64,000 nucleotides of DNA from CAYJBH01 sp964370825 (GTDB lineage Bacteria; Bacillota; Clostridia; Oscillospirales; Ruminococcaceae). Of this stretch, positions 35,165 through 44,057 are shown in pieces; position 1 is the stretch's first letter; every line of letters begins with the position of its first letter. A program made the position numbers and the translations under genes. The DNA lies in the NCBI GenBank assembly GCA_964370825.1, contig CAYJKY010000015.1:1-64000 (forward strand). Direction: 5' to 3'. The notes below the pieces were generated by a model. It was not told the origin of the DNA, searched no databases, and was given only the letters and a program-made list of their open reading frames with translations.

Positions 35165-36998
35165 TAGCACCTCGTAGAACGGAAGCTATCGCTTTTGCAT
35201 CAAGTCCAAGCTCGGCACGAAGTTCAAAAACTGTACCGCTGGGAACCTTTTTGTTTTCAATTCCCTTATCTATAAAAGCACCTCGATAGGACATCGATTG
35301 GAGTTGTGTGGCTATCCTCTCGCCGAATCCACCATACTTGATATCATCATGAAGAAGCAAAATAGTGCTGTATTTCAAAATTGATTCTATAAATCCCTCA
35401 GGGATTGGGCTTAGCTGTATCAGCTTTATAACATCGGCATAATATCCCTGTGAATCTAAAAGCTGTTGTGCTTTAACAGCCTCCTCCAAAATGGTTCCGT
35501 AACTTATAATAACAGTGTCGGATTTATCATCTGTTATTATCACATCATAAGGATTACCGGTGCACAAATATCCGTCCAATATTTCCGAACTGTGTCCACG
35601 CGGAAATCTTACCGACCGTATTCCTCTTTGAAGCAACATCCTACCCAACCAGTGCTTGAGTTCCTTGTTATTAGATGGGGCGACAATGATTGAGTTGTTG
35701 GGAGTAGACAGGAAGTTAACATCATATATTCCCTGGTGCGTTTCGCCGTCAGCCGGAACGAGCCCCGCCCTATCCACAACAAATAAAACATCAACATCAT
35801 TAAGCTGAACATCGTTTATCAGCTGATCATAACATCTTTGCATAAATGTTGAATATATTGCTACTACCGGCTTTAATCCCTCCTTAGCAAGCCCTGCCGC
35901 AAAGGTTACGGCATGCTGCTCTGCCATACCGACATCGAAAAATCGGTTGGGATAACGTTTTGCAAATTTTGAAAGACCTGTCCCGTCTTTCATTGCTGCG
36001 GTAACTGCCACAATGCTTTTATCGCTCTCGGAAAACTCGCAGATAGCATCGCCAAACACCGACGAAAAATCTTTTTTAGCCTCACCTTTCAAAATACTTG
36101 GTGAAACACTGTGAAAAGCCTTTGGGTTTTTTTCGGCTTCTGCAAAACCTCTTCCCTTTTGTGTTACGGCATGTACAAAAACCGGACTTGAAAGCTTTTT
36201 AATATTTTCAAACATTCTGTGAAGCTCACACACATTATGTCCATCATATGGTCCGAAATACTGAAATCCCATCATCTCAAAAAAGGTATCATGATAAAAA
36301 GCCTGTCGCATAGTGGTTTTTATTCCGCGTAGACCATTAACAAAAAAATCACCTACTAATGGGATTTTTTCAAGTGTGTGAGATGCCCCATATTTTGCCT
36401 CTGCATAACCCTTTGAAAGTCGAAGTCTGTTAAGATATGTCGAAAATGCACCTACATTTTTTGAAATAGACATCTTATTGTCATTAAGGACCACAACAAG
36501 GTTATCAAGTTTACCAACGTTGTTCATCCCCTCATAAACCATACCGCCGCCAAAGCTACCATCACCTATAACGGCAACCACGTTTCCAGCCTCACCTTTT
36601 ATCTTTTTAGCGGTTGCCATGCCTATAGCCGCAGATAATGAAGTATTACCATGACCTGTTACAAAAGCATCGAAGCTGCTCTCGGATGGTGATGGAAATC
36701 CTGATATTCCACCCTTTTTTCTCAAACCGTCAAAATCCTTTTTTCTTCCGGTTAAAAGCTTATGTGTATAGCACTGGTGTCCGACATCATAAATAATTCT
36801 GTCATTAGCGCCTGAAAAAGAAAGGAGAAGTGCTACTGAAAGTTCTACGGCGCCAAGGTTTGACGCAAGATGTCCGCCGTTGTCAACGACGCATTCAATC
36901 AGGTAGTTTCTAATTTCATCGCACAGTAAGTTAAGCTGAGTATCGGTTAGCTTTTTAATATCGTTCGGTGAGTTAATCTTATCAAGTAACGTGGACAT
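35148..36998 (-). CDS. dxs: 1-deoxy-D-xylulose-5-phosphate synthase
   Basis: A 616-residue thiamine-diphosphate enzyme that joins pyruvate and glyceraldehyde 3-phosphate in the first step of the MEP isoprenoid pathway. The N-terminal ThDP domain has DVGHQCYTHKLLTGR and GDGSFGGGMVYEG...NDN. The middle transketolase domain has FFDVGMAEQHAVTFAAGLA, and the C-terminal domain ends normally. No clear Shine-Dalgarno is seen. It directly follows ispA (53-base gap), so two isoprenoid enzymes are made together, as in many Gram-positives. Confidence 0.97.
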   Translation of the reverse strand: MSTLLDKINSPNDIKKLTDTQLNLLCDEIRNYLIECVVDNGGHLASNLGAVELSVALLLSFSGANDRIIYDVGHQCYTHKLLTGRKKDFDGLRKKGGISGFPSPSESSFDAFVTGHGNTSLSAAIGMATAKKIKGEAGNVVAVIGDGSFGGGMVYEGMNNVGKLDNLVVVLNDNKMSISKNVGAFSTYLNRLRLSKGYAEAKYGASHTLEKIPLVGDFFVNGLRGIKTTMRQAFYHDTFFEMMGFQYFGPYDGHNVCELHRMFENIKKLSSPVFVHAVTQKGRGFAEAEKNPKAFHSVSPSILKGEAKKDFSSVFGDAICEFSESDKSIVAVTAAMKDGTGLSKFAKRYPNRFFDVGMAEQHAVTFAAGLAKEGLKPVVAIYSTFMQRCYDQLINDVQLNDVDVLFVVDRAGLVPADGETHQGIYDVNFLSTPNNSIIVAPSNNKELKHWLGRMLLQRGIRSVRFPRGHSSEILDGYLCTGNPYDVIITDDKSDTVIISYGTILEEAVKAQQLLDSQGYYADVIKLIQLSPIPEGFIESILKYSTILLLHDDIKYGGFGERIATQLQSMSYRGAFIDKGIENKKVPSGTVFELRAELGLDAKAIASVLRGANVDKA

Positions 36999-37051
36999 AT
37001 GTTATCGCAACCCGAATTTGGGCAGCATTCCTTTCAAAAAATTAGGTCGGC

Positions 37052-37942
37052 TTAATTTGTTCTTATAAGCAGTTCATTTTGTAAGGTAAGCAGAAAGTCT
37101 ATTCGCTTATCGAACAATGTCGTAAGGGTGGTTTCACTGTCTACAGCAAGAGACTGTGCAAATTCCTTGGCCTTATCAAGTCCCATCAAGGAATAATAGG
37201 TGCTTTTTGTATTCTGACTATCGTTTCCGGTTGGCTTTCCGAGTCGCTCCGAATCGCCTGTTCCGTCCAGAATATCGTCTACAACCTGAAAGGCAAGTCC
37301 TAGGTTAAAGGCGAATTCACGCAGTGCCAAATATTCATGGCTACTTGCACCGCCTGCAAGTGCACCAAGCTGCACCGATGTAGATATTAAAGCACCGGTT
37401 TTATTGCGATGGGTTTCATTTAGCATGGCTTCGGTAACCGATCTGTTTTCGTTTTTCAGATCAAGTTCCTGCCCGTAAATCATTCCACCTAAGCCTGCCG
37501 AATATGATAACAATTGAACCACCGTCAATAATGTTTCAGAGGCAATTTCAGCAGTAGCTACAACTCCAAATGCGTGGGTAAGCAGACTGTCGCCGGCAAG
37601 CAAAGCTGTTGCCTCGCCATACTTAACATGACATGACGGCATCCCTCGGCGTAAATCCGAGTTATCCATACATGGAAGATCGTCATGTATCAAGGAATAG
37701 CAGTGTATCATCTCGATAGCGGCAGATAAATTAAGTGCCTTTTCGTAACTTCCGCAAAGCATGTCGCATACCGCCAGCACCAACACACCTCGAACCCTTT
37801 TGCCTCCATTAAAAAGGCTGTATTCTGCAGCCTTTGAAACATCACTGTCACGATTTGGAAGCAGGTTCATAACCTCGATAAGTTGTTGTTCGACAGCAGT
37901 TTTATATTCGCTATACATCTCTTTATAACCGCAAGGTTTCAT
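37052..37942 (-). CDS. ispA: Farnesyl/geranyl diphosphate synthase
   Basis: A 296-residue all-helical prenyltransferase that builds geranyl and farnesyl diphosphate from IPP and DMAPP. The first aspartate-rich motif is DDLPCMDNSDLRRG and the second DDILDG. The residues before the first motif (EMIHCYSLIHDD) fit the short-chain farnesyl type. The start overlaps the xseB stop as ATGA, so translation is coupled. It is followed by dxs. Confidence 0.95.
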   Translation of the reverse strand: MKPCGYKEMYSEYKTAVEQQLIEVMNLLPNRDSDVSKAAEYSLFNGGKRVRGVLVLAVCDMLCGSYEKALNLSAAIEMIHCYSLIHDDLPCMDNSDLRRGMPSCHVKYGEATALLAGDSLLTHAFGVVATAEIASETLLTVVQLLSYSAGLGGMIYGQELDLKNENRSVTEAMLNETHRNKTGALISTSVQLGALAGGASSHEYLALREFAFNLGLAFQVVDDILDGTGDSERLGKPTGNDSQNTKSTYYSLMGLDKAKEFAQSLAVDSETTLTTLFDKRIDFLLTLQNELLIRTN

Positions 37943-38133
37943 TCCGTCTCCTCCGATTCATACATTGTTAGCTTAACTTCAATTTTTTTCAATCTGTCTT
38001 CACACTCCTTAACAAGAACTTTCCCCTTATCGTAGAGTGGGAGAAGTTCCTCTATGCCGGTCTCATCGTCGGCAATCTTCTCCACAAGCCCTTCCAGCTC
38101 GGCAACAGCATTTTCAAATGTTCTTTCACTCAT
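37939..38133 (-). CDS. xseB: Exodeoxyribonuclease VII small subunit
   Basis: A 64-residue helical protein with the family start TFENAVAELEGLVEKI and the LPLYDKGKVLVKECEDRLKKIE helix. Several copies pack on each XseA to form exonuclease VII, which degrades single-stranded DNA. GGAG lies 8 bases before the ATG. It overlaps xseA by 8 bases and ispA by 4, so all three genes are translationally linked. Confidence 0.95.
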   Translation of the reverse strand: MSERTFENAVAELEGLVEKIADDETGIEELLPLYDKGKVLVKECEDRLKKIEVKLTMYESEETE

Positions 38134-39265
38134 GTTTTATCTCCACGGAACTCACTTTGCATCCGATTATGGATTTTGATGTCTCGAGAATAATATTATC
38201 TCCTGTTTTTGGGATGTCAGTCGAAATGTTTTTTTCTTCATCCCTCACAACTGCGTAACCCTTCTCGAGTATTTTTTTAGGATCATATGCGGTTAATCTG
38301 TGTATTAAAAGGTTGAGGTGTTGCCTTTCGTTTTTCACCCTTTGCTTCATGGTATCGGTTAAATCATCTTTTACTTCTGCAAGATTTTTTTCGATTTTAT
38401 TATACTCACTTCTTATACGGTTAAGACTTACCTCCGACCTCGCCCTATCATAACGATACATCATCTGTGAAGGGTCGGGAAGAATTATTTCCGAGGCTGC
38501 GGTAGGCGTTGCCGCACGGACATCAGCAACAAGGTCGCTTATCACGGTGTCTACCTCATGACCTATAGCGGATACAATCGGTTTTTTTGCATTGTAAACA
38601 GCCTCTGCAATCTCCTCACTGTTAAACACAAAAAGATCCTGTGCACTGCCACCGCCTCTTGATATAAGGATTACATCGATACATCCTACTGCATCAAGCT
38701 TTTTTATGCCGTTTGCTATCGGCTTTGCTGCGGCTGCGCCCTGCACCGGAACATCGTATAGCACAAAGGTAATATTTTTTAAGGCTCTCCTTTTTGCAAC
38801 AGCAAGGATATCCTGTAAAGCCGCTCCATCCTTAGAGGTGACAAGACCTATGCAGGTTGGACTTTTGGGAAGTGGCTTTTTATGCTCGATTGCAAACAGC
38901 CCTCTTTTTTCAAGCCGTTGTTTCATCTGCATAAATGCAGCGTTTAATGCTCCTTCCCCGTCCAAAAACATATGGCTGACATATAGCTGAAAGGTTCCGT
39001 CCTTTTGATAGATGGTAGCTTTTGCCCTGACAAGGAGCTGCATTCCATCCTCCGGCACGAAGGAAAGTCGCGCAGCATCTCTGCTAAACATTACCGCTTT
39101 TATCGACGAATCCGCATCCTTTAATGTAAAATAGCAATGTCCTGTTTTTCGGTGAGGATGAAAGGAGTCAAGCTCGGCAGATATGGTAAGATCGGATAGC
39201 AGCTCGTTACCGTCCAACAGCGTCTTAACATATCGATTGAGTGCTGTAACACTAATCGGTACCAT
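38126..39265 (-). CDS. xseA: Exodeoxyribonuclease VII large subunit
   Basis: A 379-residue catalytic subunit of exonuclease VII. The OB-fold domain covers residues 1-95 (LTISAELDSFHPHRKTGHCYFTLKD). The nuclease domain has IGLVTSKDGAALQDIL, ISRGGGSAQDLFVFNSEEIAEAV and ISAIGHEVDTVISDLVADVRAATPTAAS, so active-site motifs are complete. The C-terminal coiled coil is shorter than in E. coli (456 residues). AAGGAAG lies before the ATG, and it overlaps nusB by 14 bases. folD, which often lies between nusB and xseA in Bacillus, is absent. Confidence 0.95.
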   Translation of the reverse strand: MVPISVTALNRYVKTLLDGNELLSDLTISAELDSFHPHRKTGHCYFTLKDADSSIKAVMFSRDAARLSFVPEDGMQLLVRAKATIYQKDGTFQLYVSHMFLDGEGALNAAFMQMKQRLEKRGLFAIEHKKPLPKSPTCIGLVTSKDGAALQDILAVAKRRALKNITFVLYDVPVQGAAAAKPIANGIKKLDAVGCIDVILISRGGGSAQDLFVFNSEEIAEAVYNAKKPIVSAIGHEVDTVISDLVADVRAATPTAASEIILPDPSQMMYRYDRARSEVSLNRIRSEYNKIEKNLAEVKDDLTDTMKQRVKNERQHLNLLIHRLTAYDPKKILEKGYAVVRDEEKNISTDIPKTGDNIILETSKSIIGCKVSSVEIKHE

Positions 39266-39665
39266 CTTCTGCTTCCTTATTTTTTTGAATTACCGATAAC
39301 ACTCCGTTCACAAACTGAAAATCATTTTCGTCACCATACTGCTTTGCAAGCTCTACCGCTTCGTTAATGACTACTCCCGGTGGATTGTCTCCTGCGAAAA
39401 AAAGTTCTGCAATAGCCAATCTCAGTATGGCAACCGACACCTTTGACAGCCTGTCAAAGGACCAGGAACGCAGGTTCTTTTTTATTTTTTCGTCGATAAA
39501 CTCCATATTGTTATCATAGGCTTCAACAATCGAGCGACAAAAATCGTCCATCTCGATATCCGAAACCTCCGCTAAACCCAAAGCCGCCTCTTTAGCCCTT
39601 ATCGGACCAAAAGAGGCAGAAAACATAGCGATAAATGCATTTTCTCTTGCTTTTCTTCTGTTCAT
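39252..39665 (-). CDS. nusB: Transcription antitermination factor NusB
   Basis: A helical RNA-binding protein, about 137 residues, with the typical start NRRKARENAFIAMFS and the C-terminal VVINEAVELAKQYGDENDFQFVNGVLSVI. With NusE it binds the boxA of rRNA leader transcripts. The ATG at 39665 fits the family, but its AAAAGG is only one base away. A TTG at 39686 with AGGGCGGG upstream would add seven residues and is a real alternative. A hairpin with one mismatch (about 39671-39695) lies just ahead of it. Confidence 0.92.
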   Translation of the reverse strand: MNRRKARENAFIAMFSASFGPIRAKEAALGLAEVSDIEMDDFCRSIVEAYDNNMEFIDEKIKKNLRSWSFDRLSKVSVAILRLAIAELFFAGDNPPGVVINEAVELAKQYGDENDFQFVNGVLSVIQKNKEAEDGTD

Positions 39666-39709
39666 ACCTTTTAGGACGGGTATCAAATACCCGCCCTGTT
39701 ATTCTCCTT

Positions 39710-40057
39710 CTACTCAGCGATACCACTCACTATAACATTTACCTTTGAAACGGTTAATCCTGTCATGCTCTGTACCGCAACTTTTACGTTTTCCTGAACC
39801 TCATTTGAAACCTTTCTAACCTTAGTTCCAAAGTCGAGGATTATGCAGACATCTATCTCCACAACTCCTCCGGACATGTTAACGGTTATCGGATTTGCCG
39901 AGGAAACCTTATAAAATAAACCTTTTATTCCAAGATTTCCGCGAGATAGACCTTTTACATCGGCAGTTTCCATCGTCGCTATTCTGGCTATATTAGAAAT
40001 AACCTCATTCGACACCTGTACCTTACCGCCGCTATTTTCATCCTTTAAAACTTCCAT
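39710..40057 (-). CDS. Asp23/Gls24 family protein (YqhY-like)
   Basis: A 115-residue small protein with the family pattern VSNEVISNIARIATMETADVKGL, VDVCIILDFGTKVRKV and a VKVAVQSMTGLTVSKVNV end. In Bacillus the gene in this place is yqhY, linked to regulation of acetyl-CoA carboxylase; accBC themselves are missing here. The ATG at 40057 has GGGG 8 bases upstream, so I do not use the longer frame to 40105. It lies between spoIIIAH and nusB. Confidence 0.88.
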   Translation of the reverse strand: MEVLKDENSGGKVQVSNEVISNIARIATMETADVKGLSRGNLGIKGLFYKVSSANPITVNMSGGVVEIDVCIILDFGTKVRKVSNEVQENVKVAVQSMTGLTVSKVNVIVSGIAE

Positions 40058-40116
40058 ATAACGAGCCCCTGTGTTCTCTTGCTGAATATTATAACATAGT
40101 TTCATTAAAAGAGCAA

Positions 40117-40731
40117 CTATTTAACCTCTACAATTTTAATATTTTTTGCCTCTATGTCGGTTTTGCTCATTATAATATCTCGTAGCTGCATAACCTCCGC
40201 CTGGGTCAAGCTATTGTTTTTTGTCATGACTGCCATGTCGGCCTGTCCATCATTCAGATAGATTATACACTCCATAAAACCCTTTGCCTTTGCAAGGCTT
40301 TCTATCTCATCTTCAACGGTAATACTGTTTATGGTGTCGGACAGGGTCTGGGTGAGTTCGGCTTTTTCGGTGTCGGAGATTTGTGCATCTTTTAGCGAAT
40401 CTTGCATCTTTTCAAGTGCCTCGTCCCGTGATTTTTCACGCGATAGTCTTGCATCTTCAAAGTATTCTAACCCCTCCTCCTTGCTGAGGTTAACAAGCTG
40501 TGCATCGCCGTAATTTCTTTCTAACCCCACCTCGGTTTCAACCTCAGCATTAGCATTTTCTATCGGATATACCGTAAGTTCAGTTGCGATAGCTTCCTCC
40601 TCTGCAAGTCTAAAGTCGGAATCGCTTCTTGCATACTGCCAGTTAAGAAAAACCGCTACCGCCAAGGCCAAAAGCAGGGATAGGAAGGTCACCTGTTTCT
40701 TTATTTTGAAATGTTTGAATTTCTTGAGCAT
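40117..40731 (-). CDS. spoIIIAH: Stage III sporulation protein AH
   Basis: A 204-residue membrane protein: one N-terminal segment (about 15-33, TFLSLLLALAVAVFLNW), a charged coiled stretch (80-125) and a C-terminal ring-building domain (140-204, SLAKAKGFMECIIYLNDGQADMAV). In sporulation it is made in the mother cell and binds SpoIIQ of the forespore to form the A-Q channel. The ATG at 40731 follows AAGGTGG. A 143-base gap to spoIIIAG is the largest in the operon and may hold an extra promoter, though I see no convincing one. Confidence 0.9.
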   Translation of the reverse strand: MLKKFKHFKIKKQVTFLSLLLALAVAVFLNWQYARSDSDFRLAEEEAIATELTVYPIENANAEVETEVGLERNYGDAQLVNLSKEEGLEYFEDARLSREKSRDEALEKMQDSLKDAQISDTEKAELTQTLSDTINSITVEDEIESLAKAKGFMECIIYLNDGQADMAVMTKNNSLTQAEVMQLRDIIMSKTDIEAKNIKIVEVK

Positions 40732-40874
40732 AGCTACCACCTTTTCTGCCTTTCGGCTATCTGTTGATTATCTTTGTTTCATTATATGTATGATTTATTA
40801 ACTATATAACCTCTCATATGTATATTTCATAGCATACATTTTTTTCGCAGTTTATTTATGTTTGCAATCGGCAC

Positions 40875-41444
40875 TTAGTCACCGGTAAGCTTACCGACAT
40901 AGACACGATTACTTGTCACACCCATGACAACCTTGACGAGTTCGGTTATTTCCGAGACGATTTCCACCGAATCACCTCCTTCACACAACACTGCTACACC
41001 TAAAATAACCGGCTCGTATTCATTTTCCACCAGTGCTGTCTTGTTACCGTTTTCATCCTCAACAATTATATATTCGGTGGAATACCCTGTTTTAGTATCT
41101 GTGTTGTCTCCGTCACTGCTTACCTGCTCGTCGCCTGCCTGTGTTTTTGCATATATAGTCTCGCCACTGGACTCCATCGTTATCATTATCTCTGCTTTTC
41201 CTGCACCGTCTACCCTTGCAATAAGCTCGGTTAATTTTTTTTCGTGCTCAAGTGCTATCTTTTCGACACTGTCTATCTCCTCCTCAAACGATTTTGTCTC
41301 TTCAACTGTAAATAAATCGCTGAACAACAAAAGAATTATTCCGAAAACAAGCAGTAATATTAGCGAATAATTCTTTTTGTAGTCTATTGTCTTTAGCTTA
41401 CTTAGTATACCTTCATCCTTTTTAAAGTTAATAATTTTATTCAT
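40875..41444 (-). CDS. spoIIIAG: Stage III sporulation protein AG
   Basis: A 189-residue protein with one membrane segment (LILLLVFGIILLLFSDLF, about 27-45) and an outer ring-building domain with LIARVDGAGKAEIMITMES and GVAVLCEGGDSVEIVSEITELVKVVMGV. Family members form a large ring in the space between mother cell and forespore. A near-perfect GGAGGTGATT lies before the ATG. It overlaps spoIIIAF by 8 bases. Confidence 0.95.
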   Translation of the reverse strand: MNKIINFKKDEGILSKLKTIDYKKNYSLILLLVFGIILLLFSDLFTVEETKSFEEEIDSVEKIALEHEKKLTELIARVDGAGKAEIMITMESSGETIYAKTQAGDEQVSSDGDNTDTKTGYSTEYIIVEDENGNKTALVENEYEPVILGVAVLCEGGDSVEIVSEITELVKVVMGVTSNRVYVGKLTGD

Positions 41445-41886
41445 AAATCACCTCCACTTCACTCCCCAATACCACGTAGGTTATCTCTTCAACCCTCAAC
41501 CTATCCCCCTCTGCTACCCCGACAAATTTTACCGACGATACATAAAGACCCGTATCATCCTGCGTCAGTTCCGCCTCGACACCGTCGAACTGTATCTCGG
41601 CAACCGAGAGCGAGCGCAGTATTTCTTCTTCAATCACGGTTATTGACTGTGCCAACACCTCATCACCACCCATCTCAAAAAGCTCATCTTCTGCCTCAAA
41701 GCCCAATAAAAGCATATCGACATCGACGGCTTCCACCGATTTAACTAAGGTGATAAGCACAAAAATCAATACCACCCACCTTATAACAGAGGTCATTTTG
41801 CCTTCCGGAAGCACGGCCTCCACTAGTGTAATTACAATAAACAGGCTGCAAAGAATGACAACAAACTCTCTAAACGCATCCATCAT
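41437..41886 (-). CDS. spoIIIAF: Stage III sporulation protein AF
   Basis: A 149-residue protein with two N-terminal membrane segments (FVVILCSLFIVITLVEAVLP and TSVIRWVVLIFVLITLV) and a soluble C-terminal domain facing the intermembrane space. It starts at the ATGA overlapping the spoIIIAE stop, with AGGTGG just upstream. Part of the SpoIIIA channel operon. Confidence 0.9.
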   Translation of the reverse strand: MMDAFREFVVILCSLFIVITLVEAVLPEGKMTSVIRWVVLIFVLITLVKSVEAVDVDMLLLGFEAEDELFEMGGDEVLAQSITVIEEEILRSLSVAEIQFDGVEAELTQDDTGLYVSSVKFVGVAEGDRLRVEEITYVVLGSEVEVIYE

Positions 41887-42956
41887 ACAACACCACCTGA
41901 CAAGACAAAGGTTAACATCGAAATTATTATCATGAGGTAAAATAAAACTACACAGGAAAAATATATTTCTATGGTATGTACAGCGGCCTTCATCAACTTA
42001 TTTATTTTTACACTGCCGGATATTTCTGCCATCACAGAGGTGAGTTCAAACATGAAAATGTAGATAATACAGTCGATAAACACCGGAATAAAAATGACCG
42101 ATATCGCTATAACTGCAGCAACACCGGCAGTGGTTTTTACCGCAGAGATACCTCCGATTACCATGGTTATTGCATCCTGTACAACCGGACCTATTATCGG
42201 AACTCCGTTACCCACGATGAATTTGCCTGTCCTCACAGCAACTCCGTCCGCCGCTGCGGATATTAAGCTCTGCATTCCCATAACCGCACTGAAAAAAGTT
42301 GCAATTCCAAGCAACAGATACCTTGCTATCCTCCTGATTATCTCGGCAATTCCACCAAACTCTATTGTGTTCACACACAATGAACAGACCCTTATCGAAA
42401 GATAAATTGAGGCTATCGGTAACAGCACACCGATAATAAGCTCGCTTACTATAAGAACTGATGCCGAAAAAAAACCTGATGCGACAGCCGCTGTTCCGGG
42501 CTGTCCCGATGTTGCAAGCAGAGATATAAACACCAATAAAAAGCTGTTCAGAAAGTTTTTACAGACCTCTATCGCTGAGGATAGACTCCCTTGCACCGAC
42601 AGCACCGGAGCTAACAGCAGTAAAAAAAACACAATGTTGATAACCGTATCCATTACCGATGAAACACTATTGTTATCAAGGCTTAATCCTCGCACAACTG
42701 TGGATACCAATAACACAAGTATAAGGGTAAAGAAAATTTTTAGTGGGTCATCTATCCTTTCTGAAAAACTTTCTGACAGAAGATTTACATAATCGACGGC
42801 ATCAAACGACAGAAAATCGTCCAGCTCAAAGTTAAACTCCTGTTCTATACCTTCTATTGCATCGTTACCATACTGTTCAACCCCCGATGACTCCGCATAT
42901 GTCAGAGCGGAAAGAAAAACAAGAAGTATTATGAATATAACTATTTTTTTCATCAT
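41883..42956 (-). CDS. spoIIIAE: Stage III sporulation protein AE
   Basis: A 357-residue polytopic membrane protein with an N-terminal signal peptide (MMKKIVIFIILLVFLSALTYAES) and about seven later segments, including PLKIFFTLILVLLVSTVV and VCSLCVNTIEFGGIAEIIRRIARYLLLGI, the latter diagnostic of SpoIIIAE. It is the largest membrane component of the SpoIIIA channel and resembles a transport permease. It begins immediately at the stop of spoIIIAD without a strong ribosome site, so coupling is likely. Confidence 0.95.
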   Translation of the reverse strand: MMKKIVIFIILLVFLSALTYAESSGVEQYGNDAIEGIEQEFNFELDDFLSFDAVDYVNLLSESFSERIDDPLKIFFTLILVLLVSTVVRGLSLDNNSVSSVMDTVINIVFFLLLLAPVLSVQGSLSSAIEVCKNFLNSFLLVFISLLATSGQPGTAAVASGFFSASVLIVSELIIGVLLPIASIYLSIRVCSLCVNTIEFGGIAEIIRRIARYLLLGIATFFSAVMGMQSLISAAADGVAVRTGKFIVGNGVPIIGPVVQDAITMVIGGISAVKTTAGVAAVIAISVIFIPVFIDCIIYIFMFELTSVMAEISGSVKINKLMKAAVHTIEIYFSCVVLFYLMIIISMLTFVLSGGVV

Positions 42957-43340
42957 CTAACCCATAATCTCCAAAACCTGAGAAAGCAGCTCTCCAAAAA
43001 TCGGGAATGCAGATATCACAATCGAAACCTTTCCGGCAAGCAGCACAAGACTACTCATAGCACGTTGTCCGGAATCAATGCAAAGGTCCGATGTGAGCTG
43101 TGTTAATATAGAAATACCCACCGCCTTTATCACAACCTCGAACGGTCCCTGTGATATCAGTTCGGTTATTCCTTGTAGTGAATCTATCAACCCAATTGTG
43201 GTAGGAAGTATGGTAAGTAGTAGAACTACAGCTGCCGCAATCGTCAGCATATAGGCTATCGTGCTATCATAGCTACGTAGCATTATCACCATCACCGAGG
43301 ATATCACCACGAATATTATTATAGAAAAAACACCGTCCAT
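42957..43340 (-). CDS. spoIIIAD: Stage III sporulation protein AD
   Basis: A 127-residue membrane protein with four segments; the C-terminal half (VVIKAVGISILTQLTSDLCIDSGQRAMSSLVLLAGKVSI) is the SpoIIIAC/AD signature. Together with SpoIIIAC it forms part of the membrane base of the mother-cell channel. It lies 1 base after spoIIIAC. Confidence 0.95.
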   Translation of the reverse strand: MDGVFSIIIFVVISSVMVIMLRSYDSTIAYMLTIAAAVVLLLTILPTTIGLIDSLQGITELISQGPFEVVIKAVGISILTQLTSDLCIDSGQRAMSSLVLLAGKVSIVISAFPIFGELLSQVLEIMG

Positions 43341-43341
43341 A

Positions 43342-43536
43342 TTACAGGTCGAACAAGGTTCTGATTGTATCGAAAAGCTCGGATATTTCGCCCAGTATCA
43401 TCATGAGAACAACTATTAATCCGGCAAGGGTTGTCATGGTTGCCTGCTCCTCCCTTCCGCTTCGTATCAACAGCTGATTTAACACCGAAACCACAATGCC
43501 TATTGCGGCTATCTGAAAGATAAGATTAATGTCCAT
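43342..43536 (-). CDS. spoIIIAC: Stage III sporulation protein AC
   Basis: A 64-residue protein with two membrane segments (IFQIAAIGIVVSVLNQLL and TTLAGLIVVLMMILGEI) separated by a basic/acidic turn, as in other SpoIIIAC proteins. It is related in sequence to part of SpoIIIAD. Part of the SpoIIIA operon, 11 bases after spoIIIAB. Confidence 0.95.
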   Translation of the reverse strand: MDINLIFQIAAIGIVVSVLNQLLIRSGREEQATMTTLAGLIVVLMMILGEISELFDTIRTLFDL

Positions 43537-43547
43537 TTTTCACTCCG

Positions 43548-44057
43548 CTATATTAATATTAAGGAAAGTACAATAGAAGCATATACCGACATCGCAAAAT
43601 AAAGCTTTCGATTTTTCTTTTCATAGTCGGTTGCGTTTCGCAGCTCGCCGTTAAAATATTCTATATAATACATAAGTCTTCCACACTCCTCCTCCAGACT
43701 GCCGGTTCCTATCAATAGCAAAGCGTCGTAAAGCTTTTCATGCTGAGAGTCGTTTAAAAAGATTTTCAGGTTGTCGCAGCTCTGCAATCTTTTCTCTAAC
43801 GCCCTTTTAAAATCGGTGTTATTAAGCTTTAAGAGATTTACTGTAAAAAATTTCCTTTGTATTTCTCCCGCCTCATTTAAAGCAGTTATTACATCGCTTT
43901 GCCTGTACAAAAAATTGTTATGTATTGAACCGAGAACATCAATGATTTCAGACAGCATTCCCCCCCTACCGCTTAATCGATTTACGGAATATTTACCGAT
44001 CATAATTCCAACCGATATAATTATTACAGCTCCAATCAGCTTTATACTCCATTCCAT
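43548..44057 (-). CDS. spoIIIAB: Stage III sporulation protein AB
   Basis: A 169-residue protein: an N-terminal membrane segment (IKLIGAVIIISVGIMIGKYSV), a helical cytoplasmic domain and a C-terminal segment (LYFAMSVYASIVLSLILI). It resembles type II secretion inner-membrane proteins of the GspF type, supporting the view of SpoIIIA as a secretion-like apparatus. The ATG at 44057 has AAAGGAGGTTG 7 bases upstream, which overrides the longer frame to 44099. It overlaps spoIIIAA by 16 bases. Confidence 0.92.
   Translation of the reverse strand: MEWSIKLIGAVIIISVGIMIGKYSVNRLSGRGGMLSEIIDVLGSIHNNFLYRQSDVITALNEAGEIQRKFFTVNLLKLNNTDFKRALEKRLQSCDNLKIFLNDSQHEKLYDALLLIGTGSLEEECGRLMYYIEYFNGELRNATDYEKKNRKLYFAMSVYASIVLSLILI

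Noticed and set aside
40924..41370. 148-codon plus-strand open frame, Ser/Thr rich
   Set aside because: Antisense to spoIIIAG; its composition is a mirror of the real gene.
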